This document shows positions 6,755 through 16,366 of a DNA stretch of 64,000 nt, piece after piece. Position 1 is the stretch's first letter. Each line of letters opens with the position of its first letter. A program made the position numbers and the translations under genes. Source of the stretch: Vreelandella aquamarina (GTDB taxonomy: Bacteria > Pseudomonadota > Gammaproteobacteria > Pseudomonadales > Halomonadaceae); the NCBI RefSeq assembly GCF_020075495.1, contig NZ_JABYQT010000011.1:27794-91793 (forward strand). Direction: 5' to 3'. The notes beneath the pieces are model-generated. The model did not search any database, was not told the origin of the DNA, and was given only the letters and a program-made list of their open reading frames with translations.

Positions 6755-8428
6755 TCAGTGGGGCGGGCGCTGGCTGGCGTGAAGCATCTCGCGGGCGTGG
6801 GCGAGCGTCTGGTCGGAAAGCGTCACTCCGCCCAGCATGCGGGCAAGCTCGCTGACCCGACCGCGCTCGTCAAGAAGCGCCATGTGGGTAAGAGTGGTAT
6901 CGCGCGTCGCGCGCTTTTCGATATGCAGATGCTGGTGCGCCTGCGCCGCCACCTGGGGCAGGTGGGTAACGGTCATCACCTGGCCATTTTCACCCAGCCT
7001 GCGCAGCAGCTGGCCGACAATTTCCGCCGTGGCGCCCGAGATACCCACGTCCACTTCGTCGAATACAAGGCTTGGAATGGTGGAGTGCGAGGCCGCCACC
7101 ACCTGAATGGCCAGGCTGATACGCGAAAGCTCGCCGCCGGAAGCCACCTTGGCAAGCGGGCGTGCGGGCTGGCCCGGGTTGGCGCTGATCAAGAACTGGG
7201 TGTGGTCGAGGCCCTCTGGTGAAGGGGTTTCCCGCGGTGAAACCGCCACTTCGAAGCGTGCCTTGCCCATGGCCAGGAATGCCAGCTGCTGCTGCACTTC
7301 CTTGCCCAGACGCACGGCGGCCTTTTGACGGGCTTCGCTGATCTGCTTGGCATCGTGGCGGTAGCGTTCGCGATACTCGGCTACCTGGTTGCTGAGGGAC
7401 TCCAAGTCGTCATCGCTGGCTTCCAGCTGGGCCACTTCTCGCTGCAGAGATTCATGCAGCGCGCAGATCTCTTCCGGCGCCACGTGATGCTTGCGCGCCA
7501 CGCGGTGTACATCTGCCAGCCGGTCTTCCACCCAGGCCAGGCGTTCGGGGTCGAGTTCCGTGGTGCCGGCAAGGCGGTGCAGTTCACCGGCCGCCTCTTC
7601 GACCTGAATGCGCGCATCAGACAGCATGGCCAGCGTATTGGCCAGCGTGCCCTTGTCGCTGCCCGGTAGGGCGCTCAAGCGGGCGTAGGCCTGGTTGAGC
7701 AGGGAAAGGGCACCGCCGTCGTCGCTTTCGCAGCAGTCGGCGGCAAACTGGGTTTCACGCAGCGTCTCCTCGGCGTGAGCCAGGGTGTGCTGCTCTTCTT
7801 CCAGGGTTTTCAGCTCGTCTTCACCCAGCGCCAGTTGATCCAGCTCCTCTACCTGATAGCGCAGAAGCTGGCGCTTGGCCTCCACTTCGCTGCCTTCCTC
7901 GCTGAGCTTTTTGAGCCGCCGCCGGGCCTGGCGCCATTCGCGGAAGGTGTCCGCCAGCGCGTTGCGCGCCGCGTGCAGGCCCGCGTAATCATCCAGCAGG
8001 GCGAGGTGCATCTCTTCACGCATCAGCGCCTGATGGGCGTGCTGGCCGTGAATCTGGATGAGCTGTTCGCCGAGTGACTTCAGGTCGCTGATGGTGGCCG
8101 GGTGGCCATTGATCCATGCTTTCGAGCGGCCGCTTGCCGTCACCACGCGGCGCAGCAGACATTCATCGAAGGGCAGCTCGCGCGCCTTGAGCCACTCGAT
8201 GGCGGCAGGCAGGCGCTGAATGTCGAAGCGGGCGGAGAGGTCGGTGCGCTCGCAGCCATGGCGGACGCTGCCCGCATCGGCGCGCTCACCAAGGCAAAGG
8301 CCCAGGGCGCCGAGCAGAATGGATTTACCGGCACCTGTTTCCCCGGTAATGGCGGTCATGCCCTGGGTCAGATCGAGCTCAAGGCGGTCGACGATGGCGT
8401 AATCTTGAATCGCTAGCTGAGTAAGCAT
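6755..8428 (-). CDS. recN: DNA repair protein RecN
   Basis: 557 residues, an SMC-like ATPase acting in recombinational repair of double-strand breaks. The Walker A GETGAGKS is at about residues 29-36. A long coiled-coil region with charged heptads fills about 150-370. The C-terminal signature ASGGELSRISLAIQV and Walker B SLVFDEVDVGISG lie near 430-480. A strong Shine-Dalgarno (AGGAGG) is 4 bp before the ATG. A LexA-like site about 50 bp upstream suggests SOS control, as in E. coli. The gene sits between fur and grpE as in Pseudomonas. Confidence 0.97.
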   Translation of the reverse strand: MLTQLAIQDYAIVDRLELDLTQGMTAITGETGAGKSILLGALGLCLGERADAGSVRHGCERTDLSARFDIQRLPAAIEWLKARELPFDECLLRRVVTASGRSKAWINGHPATISDLKSLGEQLIQIHGQHAHQALMREEMHLALLDDYAGLHAARNALADTFREWRQARRRLKKLSEEGSEVEAKRQLLRYQVEELDQLALGEDELKTLEEEQHTLAHAEETLRETQFAADCCESDDGGALSLLNQAYARLSALPGSDKGTLANTLAMLSDARIQVEEAAGELHRLAGTTELDPERLAWVEDRLADVHRVARKHHVAPEEICALHESLQREVAQLEASDDDLESLSNQVAEYRERYRHDAKQISEARQKAAVRLGKEVQQQLAFLAMGKARFEVAVSPRETPSPEGLDHTQFLISANPGQPARPLAKVASGGELSRISLAIQVVAASHSTIPSLVFDEVDVGISGATAEIVGQLLRRLGENGQVMTVTHLPQVAAQAHQHLHIEKRATRDTTLTHMALLDERGRVSELARMLGGVTLSDQTLAHAREMLHASQRPPH

Positions 8429-8477
8429 GATGCCTCCTGAGGCGATGCGGCACAGAAGCTGGATACTTATCCAATAA

Positions 8478-8493
8478 TTGGTGTTTTATACAG
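8478..8493 (-). promoter_or_regulatory. LexA (SOS) box candidate for recN
   Basis: Minus strand CTGTATAAAACACCAA matches the LexA consensus CTGTATATATATACAG at 10 of 16 positions. The left half is perfect and the final CAG is CAA. The site lies about 50 bp before recN, a known SOS gene. Confidence 0.5.
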
Positions 8494-8520
8494 TAGTCGA
8501 TAACTCACTTCAATGCCCCT

Positions 8521-8549
8521 CTTGAGATGGCTTTTCATGGCCCCCATAT
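8521..8549 (+). promoter_or_regulatory. Sigma-32 heat-shock promoter of grpE
   Basis: The -35 CTTGAGA (8521-8527) and -10 CCCCATAT (8542-8549) are separated by 14 bp, and both fit the RpoH consensus (CTTGAAA and CCCCATnT). It lies 110 bp upstream of grpE. Confidence 0.8.
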
Positions 8550-8658
8550 AACGCGCATACGTATTCATGACGCCTGCCTGTTAGGCAAGCATCCAGATTC
8601 AAGACGCTTTTTTTAACGCCGGGCATGCATGGCCCGCCCTCATTTTCAGGAGCATGGC

Positions 8659-9288
8659 ATGGCTAAAGAACCGCAAACGCCGCTGGATAACGAACTATCC
8701 CGCCAGGAGCAGGAAGCCGACTTCACCGACCAGGACGCCGAGGAGCGTCTGGTGGATGGTGAGCTAGAAGGCCTGATCAATGATGAAGCGCCGCTTGAAG
8801 GCAGCATTGCCGACCCGGAAGCGGACATTCTGGCCGCCAAGGTAGAGGAGCTCGAGCAGAGCCTTTCCGACGCCAAGGACCAGGCGCTGCGCGCCGCCGC
8901 CGAGGCCCAGAACGTTCGCCGCCGGGCCGAGCAGGAAGCCGACAAGGCTCGCAAGTTCGCCCTGGAGAAGTTCGTCAAGGATCTGCTGCCCGTGGTGGAT
9001 AGCCTGGAGAAGGCCCTCGAATCCATGCAGGACGGCGCGTCTGAGGTACACCGCGAAGGCGTTTCCATGACGCTGAAAATGCAGCTCGACGTGCTCAACC
9101 GTTTCGGTGTCGAGAGCGTAGAGCCTCAGGGCGAGCCCTTCGACCCTCAGGTGCACGAAGCCATGGCCATGGTGCCAAACCCAGAGCTTGAGCCCAATAC
9201 GGTGATGGACGTGATGCAGAAAGGGTATCTGCTGAATGGTCGCCTGGTTCGTCCGGCGATGGTCGTGGTCAGCCAGAAGGCAAATTAA
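8659..9288 (+). CDS. grpE: Nucleotide exchange factor GrpE
   Basis: 209 residues. An acidic disordered N-terminus and a long helical dimerisation stalk (about 65-125, including the [16 protein letters not shown] motif) precede the C-terminal beta-domain with [45 protein letters not shown]. It releases ADP from DnaK. The start at 8659 has AGGAG 6 bp upstream; an in-frame ATG at 8629 lies before that site. It is the first gene of grpE-dnaK-dnaJ and carries its own sigma-32 promoter. Confidence 0.97.
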   Translation: MAKEPQTPLDNELSRQEQEADFTDQDAEERLVDGELEGLINDEAPLEGSIADPEADILAAKVEELEQSLSDAKDQALRAAAEAQNVRRRAEQEADKARKFALEKFVKDLLPVVDSLEKALESMQDGASEVHREGVSMTLKMQLDVLNRFGVESVEPQGEPFDPQVHEAMAMVPNPELEPNTVMDVMQKGYLLNGRLVRPAMVVVSQKAN

Positions 9289-9320
9289 GCCGATTAGTGG
9301 CACAAGGTGCAAAAAAAGCC

Positions 9321-9348
9321 CTTGAAAAGTTACCGGCGGCCCCCAGAT
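9321..9348 (+). promoter_or_regulatory. Sigma-32 heat-shock promoter of dnaK
   Basis: The -35 CTTGAAA is perfect (9321-9327), the spacer is 13 bp, and the -10 is CCCCAGAT (9341-9348). It lies about 70 bp before dnaK and is one of the clearest regulatory sites in the window. Confidence 0.88.
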
Positions 9349-9418
9349 AAGGGGCAACCCTGCGGGGAAGCCCGCAAACGTTTTAAGTACCGAGACAACT
9401 GAATTCGAGGTTTTTGCT

Positions 9419-11350
9419 ATGGGACGTATTATTGGTATTGACCTGGGTACCACCAACTCTTGCGTGGCGGTACTCGATGGTGACAGTGCTAAGGTGATCG
9501 AAAATGCCGAAGGCGGCCGCACCACGCCTTCCATCATCGCTTACACCGACGATGGCGAAACCCTGGTAGGCCAGGCGGCCAAACGCCAGGCGGTTACCAA
9601 CCCGGAAAACACCCTGTATGCCATCAAGCGCCTGATCGGCCGTCGCTTCAAGGACGACGTCGTTCAAAAGGACATCAAGATGGTGCCCTACAAGATCGCT
9701 GAAGCCGATAACGGCGACGCGTGGGTAGAGGTCAAGGGCAAGAAGATGGCACCGCCGCAGGTAAGCGCGGAAGTGCTGAAGAAAATGAAGAAGACCGCCG
9801 AAGACTACCTCGGTGAAACCGTTTCTGAAGCGGTCATCACCGTGCCGGCCTACTTCAACGACAGCCAGCGCCAGGCAACCAAGGATGCCGGCCGCATTGC
9901 CGGGCTTGACGTCAAGCGCATCATCAACGAGCCGACCGCTGCCGCCCTGGCCTACGGCATGGACAAGTCGCGTGGCGACAAGACCATCGCGGTCTACGAC
10001 CTGGGTGGCGGTACCTTCGATATCTCGATCATCGAAGTGGCCGACGTTGAAGGCGAAACCCAGTTCGAAGTACTCGCCACCAACGGCGACACCTTCCTGG
10101 GTGGTGAAGATTTCGACCTGGCGCTGATCAACTACCTGGTCGATCAGTTCAAGGCCGACAGCGGCATCGACCTGTCCGGTGACAACCTGGCCATGCAGCG
10201 TCTGAAGGAAGCCGCCGAGAAAGCCAAGATCGAGCTTTCCAGCGCCCAGCAGACCGACGTGAACCTGCCCTACATCACCGCCGACAACACTGGCCCGAAA
10301 CACCTGAACGTCAAGGTGACCCGTGCCAAGCTGGAATCGCTGGTCGAAGATCTGGTTCAGCGCTCGCTCGAGCCCTGCAAGATGGCCCTGAAAGACGCAG
10401 GTCTTTCTGCCTCTGAAATCGACGAAGTAATCCTGGTCGGTGGTCAGACCCGCATGCCGATGGTGCAGAAGAAAGCGGCTGACTTCTTCGGCAAGGAAGC
10501 GCGTAAAGACGTCAACCCGGACGAAGCCGTGGCCGTGGGCGCTGCGATTCAGGGTGGCGTACTGGGCGGCGACGTGAAAGACGTCCTGCTGCTCGACGTG
10601 ACCCCGCTGACCCTGGGTATCGAAACCTTGGGCGGCGTGATGACGCCCCTGATCGAGAAGAACACCACCATCCCGACCAAGAAGACGCAAACCTTCTCGA
10701 CCGCGGATGACAACCAGACCGCCGTGACCATTCACGTGGCCCAGGGTGAGCGCAAGCAGGTCGCGCAGAACAAGTCACTGGGTCGTTTCGATCTCAGCGA
10801 CATTCCGCCGGCACCGCGCGGTGTTCCGCAGATCGAAGTGGCTTTCGATCTCGACGCCAACGGTATCCTGAACGTGTCCGCCAAGGACAAGGCGACCGGC
10901 AAGGAGCAGTCGATCGTCATCAAGGCGTCCAGCGGCCTGTCCGATGAAGAGATCGATCAGATGGTGCGCGACGCGGAAGCCCACGCGGACGAGGACAAGA
11001 AGTTCGAAGCGCTGGTGCAGCTGCGTAACCAGGCGGATGGTATGATCCACGCCACCCGCAAGACCCTCGAAGAGGCTGGCGACAAGGCGACCGATGAAGA
11101 GAAGCAGAACATCGAGACCGCCATCAGCGAGCTGGAAGAGGCTGTCAAGACCGACGATCAGGACAACATCCAGAAGAAGCTCGATGCCCTGACCGAAGCG
11201 TCCGGCCAGCTGGCCCAGAAGATGTACGCCGAGCAGGCGGAAGCGGCCCAGCAGGGTGGTGAAGGCGCCGAAGAAGCCAGCACCAAGCAGGACGATGACG
11301 TGGTTGACGCCGAGTACGAAGAAGTCAACGACGACAAGAAACAGCAGTAA
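9419..11350 (+). CDS. dnaK: Molecular chaperone DnaK (Hsp70)
   Basis: 643 residues. The ATPase domain starts with [12 protein letters not shown]. It continues with the signature [14 protein letters not shown] near residue 190 and the [13 protein letters not shown] segment near 335-347. The linker ([16 protein letters not shown]) leads to the substrate-binding domain, and the C-terminus is acidic, ending near [11 protein letters not shown]. It folds and refolds proteins with DnaJ and GrpE in the cytosol. The gene is 130 bp after grpE with its own sigma-32 promoter, and a perfect hairpin lies between it and dnaJ. Confidence 0.99.
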   Translation: MGRIIGIDLGTTNSCVAVLDGDSAKVIENAEGGRTTPSIIAYTDDGETLVGQAAKRQAVTNPENTLYAIKRLIGRRFKDDVVQKDIKMVPYKIAEADNGDAWVEVKGKKMAPPQVSAEVLKKMKKTAEDYLGETVSEAVITVPAYFNDSQRQATKDAGRIAGLDVKRIINEPTAAALAYGMDKSRGDKTIAVYDLGGGTFDISIIEVADVEGETQFEVLATNGDTFLGGEDFDLALINYLVDQFKADSGIDLSGDNLAMQRLKEAAEKAKIELSSAQQTDVNLPYITADNTGPKHLNVKVTRAKLESLVEDLVQRSLEPCKMALKDAGLSASEIDEVILVGGQTRMPMVQKKAADFFGKEARKDVNPDEAVAVGAAIQGGVLGGDVKDVLLLDVTPLTLGIETLGGVMTPLIEKNTTIPTKKTQTFSTADDNQTAVTIHVAQGERKQVAQNKSLGRFDLSDIPPAPRGVPQIEVAFDLDANGILNVSAKDKATGKEQSIVIKASSGLSDEEIDQMVRDAEAHADEDKKFEALVQLRNQADGMIHATRKTLEEAGDKATDEEKQNIETAISELEEAVKTDDQDNIQKKLDALTEASGQLAQKMYAEQAEAAQQGGEGAEEASTKQDDDVVDAEYEEVNDDKKQQ

Positions 11351-11377
11351 GATCCTCTTTCTGCCAAGGAAGAAGGT

Positions 11378-11401
11378 AACGCGGGAGACACCTCCCGCGT
11401 T
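11378..11401 (+). terminator. Hairpin in the dnaK-dnaJ gap
   Basis: AACGCGGGAG (11378-11387) pairs perfectly with CTCCCGCGTT (11392-11401) around a 4-nt loop. It is followed by only a weak T-rich stretch. It may be a partial terminator that lowers dnaJ relative to dnaK, or an mRNA-stability element. Confidence 0.55.
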
Positions 11402-11475
11402 GCTGTTTCCGCGGTTGAGACCCTCATCATGTGCATCGTCATCGAGTGCATAGTTAACCAGGAGGCGTAGGACCC

Positions 11476-12633
11476 ATGTCCAAACGCGATTATTACGAAG
11501 TCCTGGGTGTCGATAAAGGGGCCGATCAGAAAGAGATCAAGAAGGCCTACCGCCGCCTGGCGCAGAAATTCCACCCAGATCGAAACCCGGACGATAACAC
11601 CTCGGCGGAAAAATTCCGTGAAGTGTCAGAAGCCTACGAAGTGCTGAGCGACGGCGAGAAGCGCGCGGCGTATGACCAGTTTGGTCATGCCGGCGTGGAT
11701 GGCCAGGGCGGCGGCTTCGGCGGCGGCGGTTTTGGTGGAGGTGGCGCTGGCGACTTTAGCGACATCTTCGGCGATGTGTTTGGCGATATCTTCGGTGGCG
11801 GCGGTGGTGGCCGGCGGCGCGGTCCCAACGCACCGGCGCGCGGCTCTGATCTGCGCTACAACCTCGAGCTCGACCTGGAAAGCGCCGTGGCGGGTACCAC
11901 GGTGGATATCCGCGTGCCGCGGCATATCAACTGCGACCGCTGCGAAGGCGATGGTGCCGAGCCAGGCTCCACCAAGGAAACCTGCCCGACGTGTCATGGC
12001 CACGGCCAGGTACGTATGCAGCAAGGCTTCTTCGCGGTGCAGCAGACCTGCCCGACGTGTCATGGCAACGGCCAGCACATCAAGGTGCCGTGCCACAAAT
12101 GTAACGGCGAAGGCCGCGTGCGGGAAACCCGTACGCTGTCGGTGAAGATTCCGCCCGGCGTGGATACCGGTGATCGCATTCGTCTTAACGGCGAAGGTGA
12201 AAGCGGCGTCAACGGCGGCCCGGCGGGTGATCTGTACGTGCAGGTGGCCATCAAGGCGCACCACATCTTCCAGCGTGACGGCAAAAACCTGCACTGCGAC
12301 GTGCCGATCAACTTCGTGGATGCCGCACTCGGTGGCGAGCTTGAAGTGCCCACGCTCGATGGCCGCGTGAAGCTCAAGATTCCGCCGGAAACCCAGACCG
12401 GCAGGCTCTTCCGCCTGCGCGGCAAGGGCGTGAAGCCGGTTCGCGGCGGCGCCCCGGGGGATCTGCTCTGCAAGGTCGTGGTCGAAACGCCGGTCAACCT
12501 GGGCGACGAGCAGCGTGACCTGCTGCGCAAGTTCCAGGAAAGCCTGGAAGGCAGCAACAGCCACAGCCACTCGCCCAAGAAAACCGGCTTCTTCGACAGC
12601 GTGAAGAAGTTCTTTGAAGAGATGAAGCCCTGA
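11476..12633 (+). CDS. dnaJ: Co-chaperone DnaJ (Hsp40)
   Basis: 385 residues with full type I layout. The J-domain has the HPD motif ([10 protein letters not shown], about residue 33). A Gly/Phe-rich linker (about 75-110) follows. The zinc region holds four CxxCxGxG-type repeats ([42 protein letters not shown]), and the C-terminal client-binding domain completes it. It stimulates the DnaK ATPase and delivers clients. GGAGG lies before the ATG, and a terminator follows at 12665. Confidence 0.99.
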   Translation: MSKRDYYEVLGVDKGADQKEIKKAYRRLAQKFHPDRNPDDNTSAEKFREVSEAYEVLSDGEKRAAYDQFGHAGVDGQGGGFGGGGFGGGGAGDFSDIFGDVFGDIFGGGGGGRRRGPNAPARGSDLRYNLELDLESAVAGTTVDIRVPRHINCDRCEGDGAEPGSTKETCPTCHGHGQVRMQQGFFAVQQTCPTCHGNGQHIKVPCHKCNGEGRVRETRTLSVKIPPGVDTGDRIRLNGEGESGVNGGPAGDLYVQVAIKAHHIFQRDGKNLHCDVPINFVDAALGGELEVPTLDGRVKLKIPPETQTGRLFRLRGKGVKPVRGGAPGDLLCKVVVETPVNLGDEQRDLLRKFQESLEGSNSHSHSPKKTGFFDSVKKFFEEMKP

Positions 12634-12664
12634 CCCTGACGTCGTGGTAAACGTTAGGTTCTCT

Positions 12665-12693
12665 AGACCCTCGGCCATGGCCGGGGGTCTTTG
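12665..12693 (+). terminator. Terminator after dnaJ
   Basis: AGACCCTCGGCC (12665-12676) pairs with GGCCGGGGGTCT (12679-12690) with one G-T, followed by TTT. It closes the heat-shock cluster. Confidence 0.65.
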
Positions 12694-12711
12694 ACGTAAG
12701 GAACATGGATA

Positions 12712-13611
12712 ATGGATAACCTTCAAGATCGGCCTGGGCTCGGCATCTTGCTGCGCATTCTGTCCGGGGTAATGTTCACCGGCATGATGGTGTGTATCAA
12801 GGCGGTGAGCGAGGCGGTGCCGGTGGGCCAGTCGATCTTTTATCGCTCGCTGTTCGCGCTGATTCCCATCGTGATCTTCTTGATGATTCGCCGGGAGTTC
12901 CCCGGGGCATTGGCGACTCGGCGGCCGCTCGGGCACCTGCTGCGCTCGGGGTTGGGGGCGGCGGCGATGTTCTTTTCGTTCTCGGCGGTCGCGTTTTTGC
13001 CGGTGGCCGAGGCGACGCTTCTGGTGCAGCTTTCGCCGATCTTCATGGCGGTGGGCGGGGTGCTGCTGCTGGGCGAGACGTTCTCGTTCTATCGGGCCGG
13101 GGCCATCGTGCTGGCGCTTTTGGGCATGGCGGTGCTGGTGGTGCCCGAGCTTGGCGCGGGCGGCGGCGATGGGCGGCTTTGGGGCTACGCGCTCGGCACT
13201 GCCGGTGCGCTTCTGACCGCGGGGGCGCTGCTCACCATCCGCCATATTTCGCGTACCGAAACCGCCGGGTCGATCGCGTTCTACTTCATCGTGGTGTCGT
13301 CGCTGGCCGGGCTCGCCACGTGGCCGCTGGGCTGGGCCGATTTGACCGGTACCGAGTTTTCCCTGCTGGTGCTTTCGGGGCTGTTCGGCGGCGCGGGGCA
13401 TATCGCCATGACCCTGGCGTTTCGCTATGCCGAGGTATCGAAGCTCGCGCCGTTCGAGTACGTGGCGCTGGTCTGGCCGATCGCCGCCGACTGGGTACTG
13501 TTCGGCATTCCCATCTCCAGCGGCTTTCTCATGGCGCTGCCCTTGATGCTTGCCGGCGTGGCGCTGGCCTCGCTCGAAGGCCGCCGGTTCGGGCGATCCT
13601 TCAAACGATAA
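12712..13611 (+). CDS. DMT-superfamily (EamA) transporter
   Basis: 299 residues with about ten membrane spans in two EamA repeats (about 12-140 and 150-285). It is a drug/metabolite exporter-type protein resembling the RhtA/YdcZ-like group. Internal landmarks are QSIFYRSLFALIPI, the VAEATLLVQLSPIFMAVGGVLLLGE end of the first repeat and KLAPFEYVALVWPI in the second. The substrate cannot be predicted. The gene lies directly behind the dnaJ terminator and opens the block that separates dnaJ from dapB. Its DNA looks more G-rich than that of dnaJ, with many GGGGC runs. Confidence 0.85.
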   Translation: MDNLQDRPGLGILLRILSGVMFTGMMVCIKAVSEAVPVGQSIFYRSLFALIPIVIFLMIRREFPGALATRRPLGHLLRSGLGAAAMFFSFSAVAFLPVAEATLLVQLSPIFMAVGGVLLLGETFSFYRAGAIVLALLGMAVLVVPELGAGGGDGRLWGYALGTAGALLTAGALLTIRHISRTETAGSIAFYFIVVSSLAGLATWPLGWADLTGTEFSLLVLSGLFGGAGHIAMTLAFRYAEVSKLAPFEYVALVWPIAADWVLFGIPISSGFLMALPLMLAGVALASLEGRRFGRSFKR

Positions 13612-13829
13612 GCCGAAGGCGGCGCGCATTCCGCGCCGTCTCGGTACGGCCCTCACCTCCATTTCCCCTGCCGAATTTCGCTTCGACGTTGCGACAAGCT
13701 GCCCCGTCTCCTATGTTTTAAAAAATAATTAGCAGGTTACGCAGTCGGGTGATCTGCACGCGCTGAGGGTAGTGCCCGTTCCGGGCGTTCGCTGCCTGAC
13801 AGCGGGCCAACACAAGCAAGGGAACCGTG

Positions 13830-14591
13830 ATGAAGCATAAAGACGATGACGCCGCGCCCGGCGGGCTGACGCGCAGGCAACTGCTGGGCTCGTCGGCGGC
13901 GCTGTTGGTGGGCGCTTCCGGCGCGGCCAGCGGGCTGACGTTTCAGGGAACGCCGGAGTGGAAGCCCTTCGACAACGTGGCCGTCGAGCCCGTCGATACC
14001 GAGGCCGAATGGCAATTCTTTACCGATGAGGAAGCGGCGACGGTCGAGGCCATCGTCGAGCGCCTGATTCCCGCCGATGATCTGAGCATGAGTGGCAAGG
14101 ACGCGGGCTGCGCGGTGTTCATCGACCGCCAGCTGGCCGGCGCCTACGGCGGCTACGAGCGCCTCTACATGCATGGCCCCTTTCAGGATGGCACGCCGGA
14201 GCAGGGCGACCAGTCCGCCCTGACCCCCAGGCAGCGCTATCGGCTGGGGCTGGGCGCGCTCAACGACCACTGCCGCAACGAGCACGGTGCCGTCTTCGCC
14301 GAGCTGGGCGAAGATCAGCGCGACCGGCTATTGGCCCAGCTGGAGGACGAGGAGATTCAGCTCGACGATATCGACACGCCGATTTTTTTCGAGCTGGTCT
14401 TGAAGAACACCATGGAGGGCTTCTTCGCCGATCCTATCCATGGCGGCAACCGCGATATGGTTTCCTGGAAAATGCTGGGCTTCCCCGGTGCCCGCTACGA
14501 CTACCGCAACTACGTCGAACGACACAACGAAGACCTGGGATTCGAGCCGGTAAGTATCGGCGGGCGTCCTGACTGGCAAACGCAGGGATAG
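13830..14591 (+). CDS. GMC dehydrogenase small (gamma) subunit, Tat-exported
   Basis: 253 residues of the gluconate 2-dehydrogenase subunit 3 family. The N-terminus carries a twin-arginine signal (LTRRQLLGSSAALLVGASG). The body has the family motif TDEEAATVEAIVERLIPADD and the C-terminal FFADPIHGGNRDMVSWKMLGFPGARYDY. In known three-subunit FAD dehydrogenases this subunit chaperones the flavin subunit and carries it through Tat. A GTG at 13827 adds one residue; the ATG at 13830 was chosen. It is first of a three-gene operon, 8 bp before the flavin subunit. Confidence 0.92.
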   Translation: MKHKDDDAAPGGLTRRQLLGSSAALLVGASGAASGLTFQGTPEWKPFDNVAVEPVDTEAEWQFFTDEEAATVEAIVERLIPADDLSMSGKDAGCAVFIDRQLAGAYGGYERLYMHGPFQDGTPEQGDQSALTPRQRYRLGLGALNDHCRNEHGAVFAELGEDQRDRLLAQLEDEEIQLDDIDTPIFFELVLKNTMEGFFADPIHGGNRDMVSWKMLGFPGARYDYRNYVERHNEDLGFEPVSIGGRPDWQTQG

Positions 14592-14599
14592 CAAAGCAT

Positions 14600-16366
14600 A
14601 TGGCAACCAAACTACCTCCTACCGACGCCGTGGTGGTCGGGCTCGGCTGGGCCGGCGCGATCATCGCCAATCAGCTCGTCGACGCGGGCCTCAAGGTCGT
14701 GGGCGTCGAGCGCGGCCCGTGGCGCGATACCGCCAGGGATTTCAACATCGCCTCGGTCACCGACGAGTTGCGCTACGCCCAGCGCCAGGAACTGATGCTG
14801 CGTACCGCCCAGAACACCATCACCCTGCGCAACAACCCCACGCAAACGGCGCTCCCGATGCGCCAGTGGGGGTCGTTCCACCCCGGCAACGGCACCGGCG
14901 GCGCGGGCAATCACTGGGCGGGCATCACGTTTCGTTTTCAGCCCGAAGAGTTCCGGCTGAAAAGTCATCTGGAAGAGCGCTACGGCGCGGACTCGATTCC
15001 CGACGAGCTCTCGCTGCAGGACTGGGGCACGGACTGGGAAGAGATGGAGCCGCACTACGACGCCTTCGAGAAGATCGCCGGCACCTCCGGCCGCGCGGGG
15101 CAGCTTGCCAGCGGCCGGCAGGAGGGTGGCAACCCCTTCGAGGGCGTACGGTCGAGCGACTACCCCACGCCGCCGTTGAAGCAGCCCTACTCGCCGACGC
15201 TGTTCGCCGAGACGGCCCGGGAAATGGGGTATCAGCCGTTCCCGGTGCCGTCGTCGCTGGTGTCCGAGGCCTACACCAACCCGCTGGGCGTCACCATGGG
15301 GCCGTGTACCTTCTGCGGCTTCTGTACCAACTACGGCTGCGCCAACTACTCCAAGGCCAGCGCCATCACCACGGTGCTGCCGGCGCTGATCCGCAAGGAG
15401 AATTTCGAGGCGCGCACCCACTGCGAAGTGCTCAAGGTAACGACCGACTCCGACGGGCGCCGCGCCACCGGCATCGTCTACGTCGACTCCGCCGGGCGAC
15501 GCTGGGAGCAGCCCGCCGAAATCGTGGTCATCGCCGCGTTCACCTTCGAGAACGTGCGCCTGATGCTGACCTCCAACATCGGCGAGGCCTACGACCCGGC
15601 CACGCGCCGCGGTACCACCGGGCGCAACTACGCCTACCAGACCGCCAACAACGTGCAGCTCTTCTTCGATGACAAGAACTTCAACCCGTACATCGGCGCG
15701 GGTGCCGTGGGCATGGGCATCGACGAGTTCAATAACGACAACTTCGACCATGCCGGGCTTGGCTTTTTCGGCGGCGGCAGCACCCGGGTCACGCCCATTG
15801 GGGCCACGCCGATCAACGCACGACCCACGCCGCCGGGCACGCCGCGCTGGGGCTCGAACTGGAAGCGGGCCACGGTGGATAACTACGCCAGCACCATGAC
15901 GATCGGCTGCGAGGCGAGCAACTACTCCTCGCCCAACAACTACCTCTCGCTGGACCCCACCTACCGCGACCGGCTGGGCCGGCCGCTTCTGCGCATCACC
16001 TTCGACTTCACGGAAAACGACCTGCGCATGGCGCAGTACGTGACCGAGAAGACCGCGGAAATCGCCCGGCGCATGAACCCGCGCCAGATCGTCGCCAATC
16101 CGCGCACCGGGCCCTGGGATGGCCGTCCGTATCAGTCGTCTCACGTGGTGGGCGGCTTCGTCATGGGCGCCGACCCGAGCAACAGCTCGGTCAACAAGCA
16201 TCTGCAGGTGTGGGGCGTACCCAACCTCTTCGTGGTCGGGGCCTCCGCGTTTCCGCAGAACCCGGGCTACAACCCCACCGGCACGGTCGGGGCGCTGGCC
16301 TTCAAGGCCGCCGACGGCATCGTCAACCACTACCTGCGCAACCCCGGGGAGATGATCAGCACATGA
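14600..16366 (+). CDS. GMC-family FAD dehydrogenase catalytic subunit
   Basis: 588 residues. The Rossmann FAD motif VVVGLGWAGAIIANQL is near the N-terminus (about 9-24), GTGGAGNHWAG at about residue 97, and the GMC C-terminal active-site block GYNPTGTVGALAFKAADG near 555-572. A Cys cluster CTFCGFCTNYGC (about 236-247) resembles the Fe-S-binding segment of three-subunit FAD glucose/gluconate dehydrogenases. It oxidises a polyol or sugar acid and passes electrons to the cytochrome subunit. There is no signal peptide, so export with the Tat-bearing gamma subunit is inferred. The substrate is unknown (gluconate, 2-ketogluconate, sorbitol and glucose are all possible). The stop overlaps the next start (ATGA). 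Confidence 0.93.
   Translation: MATKLPPTDAVVVGLGWAGAIIANQLVDAGLKVVGVERGPWRDTARDFNIASVTDELRYAQRQELMLRTAQNTITLRNNPTQTALPMRQWGSFHPGNGTGGAGNHWAGITFRFQPEEFRLKSHLEERYGADSIPDELSLQDWGTDWEEMEPHYDAFEKIAGTSGRAGQLASGRQEGGNPFEGVRSSDYPTPPLKQPYSPTLFAETAREMGYQPFPVPSSLVSEAYTNPLGVTMGPCTFCGFCTNYGCANYSKASAITTVLPALIRKENFEARTHCEVLKVTTDSDGRRATGIVYVDSAGRRWEQPAEIVVIAAFTFENVRLMLTSNIGEAYDPATRRGTTGRNYAYQTANNVQLFFDDKNFNPYIGAGAVGMGIDEFNNDNFDHAGLGFFGGGSTRVTPIGATPINARPTPPGTPRWGSNWKRATVDNYASTMTIGCEASNYSSPNNYLSLDPTYRDRLGRPLLRITFDFTENDLRMAQYVTEKTAEIARRMNPRQIVANPRTGPWDGRPYQSSHVVGGFVMGADPSNSSVNKHLQVWGVPNLFVVGASAFPQNPGYNPTGTVGALAFKAADGIVNHYLRNPGEMIST

Noticed and set aside
9383..10735. Open frame of 450 codons antisense to dnaK
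   Set aside because: It is a shadow of dnaK, which has unmistakable Hsp70 motifs in the other strand.
11626..13662. Open frame of 678 codons (minus strand)
   Set aside because: It is antisense to dnaJ and the DMT transporter, crosses a terminator, and has His/Arg/Ala-rich shadow composition.
14612..16330. Open frame of 572 codons antisense to the GMC flavin subunit
   Set aside because: It is a GC-rich mirror frame; the sense strand has clear FAD and GMC motifs.
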